Source of the DNA: Brucella anthropi ATCC 49188
GTDB taxonomy: Bacteria > Pseudomonadota > Alphaproteobacteria > Rhizobiales > Rhizobiaceae
DNA length: 64,000 nt
NCBI RefSeq assembly: GCF_000017405.1
Contig: NC_009669.1
Coordinates: 1 to 64,000 of the forward strand
Direction of reading: 5' to 3'
Below are positions 61,402 through 64,000 of this stretch, piece after piece. A program made the position numbers and the translations under genes. The notes below the pieces were generated by a model. That model saw only the letters and a list, made by a program, of their open reading frames with translations. It had not been told where the DNA came from and did no database searches. How positions within the stretch are numbered: the stretch's first letter is position 1; every line of letters begins with the position of its first letter.

Positions 61402-62544
61402 GTGACCACATCGTCCGTTTCCGCCATCGAACGGCGCACCGAAACACTCGATACAATCGCCGCCGTCTTGCCGATGAACCGGCGCGACATGCTGGCTGGC
61501 ATTTTGACAGACGAGGATGTCGAGACACTACGCCATCTGGTCAATGAAGGCATGGGCGAAAACACGCTGCGCGCGCTAACCTCGGATCTGGCCTATCTCG
61601 AAGCCTGGGCGATGGCTGCGACAGGCAATCCCCTGCCCTTCCCCGCGCCGGAAGCCTTGTTGCTGAAATTCGTCGCGCATCATTTGTGGCGGCCGCAGCA
61701 ACGCGAGATCGAACCCGATCACGGCATGCCAGCTGACGTGGAAGCAGACTTGCGTCGACAAGGCTTTCTGCGCGTGTCGGGACCGCATGCGCCGGCGACC
61801 GTCCGCCGTCGTCTCGCTAACTGGTCGACGCTGACCCGCTGGCGCGGTCTGGAGGGATCGTTTTCATCGCCTTCCGTCAAATCGGCAATCCGGCTTGCGG
61901 TGCGTGCCCTGAACCGACCGCGCAGCCGCAAGAGTGCAAATGCGATTACCGGCGATATTCTGGGCAAGCTGCTGGCAACCTGTTCCGGCGAGGATCTCAC
62001 CGCCTTGCGGGATCGAGCTATCCTGATGGTAGCCTTTGCTTCGGGCGGGCGCAGGCGAAGCGAAGTCGCCGGCTTGCGCATAGAACAGCTGGTCAAACAG
62101 ACCCCTGTCACCGATGAGGGCGGTTCCCCCCTCCCCTCGCTCGGCATCCATCTCGGTCGCACCAAGACCAGTGGTGCCGATCAGGACGAAACCGTCTATC
62201 TGACCGGCCGACCCGTCGAAGCCCTCACCCGCTGGCTGGAAGCAGCCAGGATCGACAAGGGCAGCGTGTTTCGAAAAGTCGATCGCTGGGGCAATGTGTC
62301 GGCTCGCGCACTTGAACCGAGCGCCGTCAACCGGATCGTCAAACAGCGCGCGCAAATGGCAGGGCTGGATGCCACAGAATTCTCCGCCCACGGCCTGCGC
62401 TCTGGCTATCTCACCGAAGCCGCCAATCGTGGCATTCCGTTGCCTGAAGCCATGGAACAATCGCGTCATCGCTCGGTGCAGCAGGCGTCCGATTATTACA
62501 ATAACGCTACAAGAAGAAGCGGCAGCGCTGCCAGAATGCTATGA
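61402..62544 (+). CDS. Tyrosine site-specific recombinase
   Basis: A 380-aa integrase with a GTG start. The N-terminal SAM-like core-binding domain is at about residues 35-165 (VNEGMGENTLRALTSDLAYLEAWAMAA). The catalytic domain follows with Arg in SGGRRRSEVAGLR, the H-x-x-R box in SAHGLRSGYLTEAA, His in MEQSRHRSVQQASDYYN and the nucleophilic Tyr in the same stretch. Such enzymes are common on alphaproteobacterial plasmids and islands for resolution or integration. It converges on ptuB with only 9 bp between stops. Confidence 0.92.
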   Translation: MTTSSVSAIERRTETLDTIAAVLPMNRRDMLAGILTDEDVETLRHLVNEGMGENTLRALTSDLAYLEAWAMAATGNPLPFPAPEALLLKFVAHHLWRPQQREIEPDHGMPADVEADLRRQGFLRVSGPHAPATVRRRLANWSTLTRWRGLEGSFSSPSVKSAIRLAVRALNRPRSRKSANAITGDILGKLLATCSGEDLTALRDRAILMVAFASGGRRRSEVAGLRIEQLVKQTPVTDEGGSPLPSLGIHLGRTKTSGADQDETVYLTGRPVEALTRWLEAARIDKGSVFRKVDRWGNVSARALEPSAVNRIVKQRAQMAGLDATEFSAHGLRSGYLTEAANRGIPLPEAMEQSRHRSVQQASDYYNNATRRSGSAARML

Positions 62545-62553
62545 AGAAAATGG

Positions 62554-63285
62554 CTACGGAATGGCTTCGTACGCAGTACTGATTTTGGTTCTAAGGACGT
62601 CAGCAAGAATTGAAAATACTTGATTGGGATTATGGTAATGCATTTGCGCAAAAGCTCCAAAAGCCATTGATAGCGGTCCTTTTCGCGTGAGTAGCTTTTC
62701 TACGGCAGCGCGATGCTCTACTCGGGTGAGAGCATTGAGTTGTAGACCCTGAATAGTCCTATAGCCTTTTAACGTTCGTCTTTGAAAGATGTAACCTTTC
62801 TTGAGCACGATATGATTACTAAAAATGTCGAGATGTGGGTGGACCCACCGAAAGTCTGCTGCCGATGAAATTGCGACTGGTGGCAAGTTACTCGAGAGCA
62901 CGGGACTTCTATTTACTTTAACGCCATCTCCTGAAATTTTCTTAGATCGTTTTTTAATTTTTTCGCAAAGCAGCTTATAAGTCCTCGCTTTCTGGCTGTT
63001 ACATGTAGAGCATGAGAGAGCCAGGTTCCGAATTTCGAAGGTAAAAGCGGGGTGAGCAGCTTTTTCAATTATATGTTCAAGATCGGTGTCACGGGGATCG
63101 CCAAGCGGTCGGCGACAATAGCAACACAAAGCGTGCTGACTACGCCTTAGCTCAGATTTTAGACTTAGCTTAAATGCAGTGACTATGCCTGCTCGACTAT
63201 CCCAGTTGAGCCCAGCAAATGATGCGAGCGATACTCCTTTTGCATAGGTTGGCGTGGGAACAATGCTTTCGAAGCCTATATTCAA
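62554..63285 (-). CDS. ptuB: PtuB-like HNH endonuclease (Septu defence)
   Basis: A 243-aa protein. The HNH/zinc domain at about residues 50-105 has the C-x-x-C pair CCYCRRPLG, the catalytic region DTDLEHIIEKAAHP, then IRNLALSCSTCNSQKAR with the second C-x-x-C. This is the PtuB-type (TIGR02646-like) arrangement. Its ATG overlaps the stop of the upstream ATPase gene (ATGA), as expected for a PtuA-PtuB pair. In Septu the ATPase senses phage and releases the nuclease to cut DNA or RNA. All metal-binding Cys/His are present. Confidence 0.85.
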   Translation of the reverse strand: MNIGFESIVPTPTYAKGVSLASFAGLNWDSRAGIVTAFKLSLKSELRRSQHALCCYCRRPLGDPRDTDLEHIIEKAAHPAFTFEIRNLALSCSTCNSQKARTYKLLCEKIKKRSKKISGDGVKVNRSPVLSSNLPPVAISSAADFRWVHPHLDIFSNHIVLKKGYIFQRRTLKGYRTIQGLQLNALTRVEHRAAVEKLLTRKGPLSMAFGAFAQMHYHNPNQVFSILADVLRTKISTAYEAIP

Positions 63286-64000
63286 TCTCGCAGAGCCCCC
63301 TCTAATAAAACATCAATTACAGGAATTAACGGGTCCGTATCCGACAATGCTTCGCGTAGTAGCCTTAGCTTCGGCAGAAGCACAATGAAATCAGTGCTGT
63401 TTATTAGATCGTGCTCGACCAAATTTACGGCTTTTTGAACCAAGTCAACTACATTGAGGTTCCGGCTCGAAGCGATGCCGAACTGATCGAAAAGAATACT
63501 ATCACTTGATGCGCCAAACTGGATCGGAGCCGCAGGCATGACATCCATAGGGATACTCAAATCGACGATCATGCTATCGGGTTTTGCAGAAGCTACAATG
63601 AGTGGCGAGTGTGTAGAAATAACGAGATGACCATCTTGCATTAATTCACACAACTCAAGGACCGTGCTCATGAAGTCTTGTTGCCACTGAGGATGAAGGC
63701 TGTTTTCCGGCTCATCAATCAGCACAATAGATTCCGTTGTAACTGAAAACCCTAACGCCAGAAGACTGGTTAGCATGTGGTATTCACCCGAACTAAGCTC
63801 GTAAGCCGAAAACGGTTCTTCGCCCGGACGCTGTACAAAGGCTCGATCGATAATGAGTATATCAAGCAATAACCCAAGCCTCACGGCGCGGTTCTCTGGA
63901 GTGTCAGTGACACTAAATTGATCCAACGTTGTTTGGAGAAATTTTCCTTTGCGCTCCGTTATTAGGGCGTTCAAGAAATTGAAATCGTCCCCAGAAAATT
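63282..64000 (-). CDS. ptuA: PtuA-like AAA ATPase (Septu defence), 5' part beyond the window
   Basis: At least 239 codons, open to the window edge, so the N-terminus with Walker A is not visible. What is seen is the C-terminal half of an AAA15/OLD-type ABC-ATPase: signature-like YELSSGEYHMLTSLLALG, Walker B SIVLIDEPENSLHPQWQQDF and the switch His in LVISTHSPLIVASAK. A PtuA-type helical tail follows. The gene is translationally coupled to ptuB. Retron type I-A systems also carry PtuAB beside a reverse transcriptase, so the neighbour beyond the edge decides between Septu and a retron. Confidence 0.82.
   Translation of the reverse strand, partial: FSGDDFNFLNALITERKGKFLQTTLDQFSVTDTPENRAVRLGLLLDILIIDRAFVQRPGEEPFSAYELSSGEYHMLTSLLALGFSVTTESIVLIDEPENSLHPQWQQDFMSTVLELCELMQDGHLVISTHSPLIVASAKPDSMIVDLSIPMDVMPAAPIQFGASSDSILFDQFGIASSRNLNVVDLVQKAVNLVEHDLINSTDFIVLLPKLRLLREALSDTDPLIPVIDVLLEGALRD

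Noticed and set aside
1..64000. CRISPR array, rRNA or tRNA genes, plasmid replication genes
   Set aside because: No regularly spaced repeats, rRNA segments or cloverleaf sequences were noticed, and no repABC, parAB or replicase gene is present, so plasmid versus island cannot be decided here.

Overview
The window reads as accessory DNA (plasmid or genomic island) of an alphaproteobacterium, most likely a Hyphomicrobiales member of the Brucella/Ochrobactrum-Rhizobium type. The reasons are the HWE-kinase bacteriophytochrome, the Liv- and Aap-type amino-acid transporters, the autotransporter with a VDP-repeat linker, and the mix of IS6, IS5 (IS427-like), IS3, IS630, IS66 and IS110 elements. The genus call is an inference from gene style, not from a search. 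No rRNA, tRNA or CRISPR array was seen.

Layout. (1) 1-4316: two apparently identical 817-bp IS6-family elements in direct orientation bracket a single bacteriophytochrome histidine kinase/response-regulator gene. (2) 4411-22463: a heat/oxidative/envelope stress island of the transmissible-locus-of-stress-tolerance (tLST/LHR) type. The minus strand carries three small heat-shock proteins and PsiE. The plus strand carries a MarR regulator, FtsH, ClpK, an unusual HPF-sigma-like fusion, HdeD, two tightly coupled unknown genes, an NDUFS4-like protein, a truncated fourth sHsp, two YfdX proteins, a broken SDH-type protease, thioredoxin and a KefB-type antiporter. IS3, IS5, IS630, IS21 and ISL3 sequences have invaded it. 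(3) 23058-34615: an orphan amino-acid-binding protein, then a complete branched-chain-type ABC transporter with a fused LivM-LivG. Divergent from it is an RpiR regulator followed by isochorismatase-like hydrolase, glutamine-synthetase-like ligase, N-formylglutamate amidohydrolase and class III aminotransferase, which looks like one nitrogen-compound catabolic unit.

(4) 34616-41764: a graveyard of mobile DNA (IS5 and IS21 scraps, a phosphotransferase fragment, IS110, IS6 and Tn3 scraps). It contains an IS3 element whose orfB is split by a 2253-bp group II intron; removing the intron restores the frame exactly. (5) 41967-46500: a large type V autotransporter, a small membrane/coiled-coil protein and another IS6 element. 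(6) 46621-54887: a LysR regulator divergent from an eight-gene operon (RidA, polar amino-acid ABC transporter, MmgE/PrpD, ureohydrolase, ArgE-like deacylase), a second amino-acid-derivative catabolic unit. (7) 54990-61156: IS6 remnant, IS110, a third copy of the 817-bp IS6, a frameshifted IS6 relative, a Fic fragment and an IS66-type element with a passenger gene. (8) 61402-64000: a tyrosine recombinase convergent with a PtuB-PtuA (Septu-type) anti-phage pair; PtuA runs off the window end.

How the parts fit. The stress island combines protein disaggregation (ClpK, sHsps), membrane proteolysis (FtsH), ribosome and transcription control (HPF-sigma fusion), envelope protection (HdeD, YfdX, PsiE), redox repair (thioredoxin) and ion homeostasis (KefB). 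The two catabolic blocks are self-contained, each pairing a regulator with a transporter and enzymes. The direct-repeat IS6 copies offer a route by which the phytochrome unit alone, or the whole 53-kb block between copies B and C, could move.
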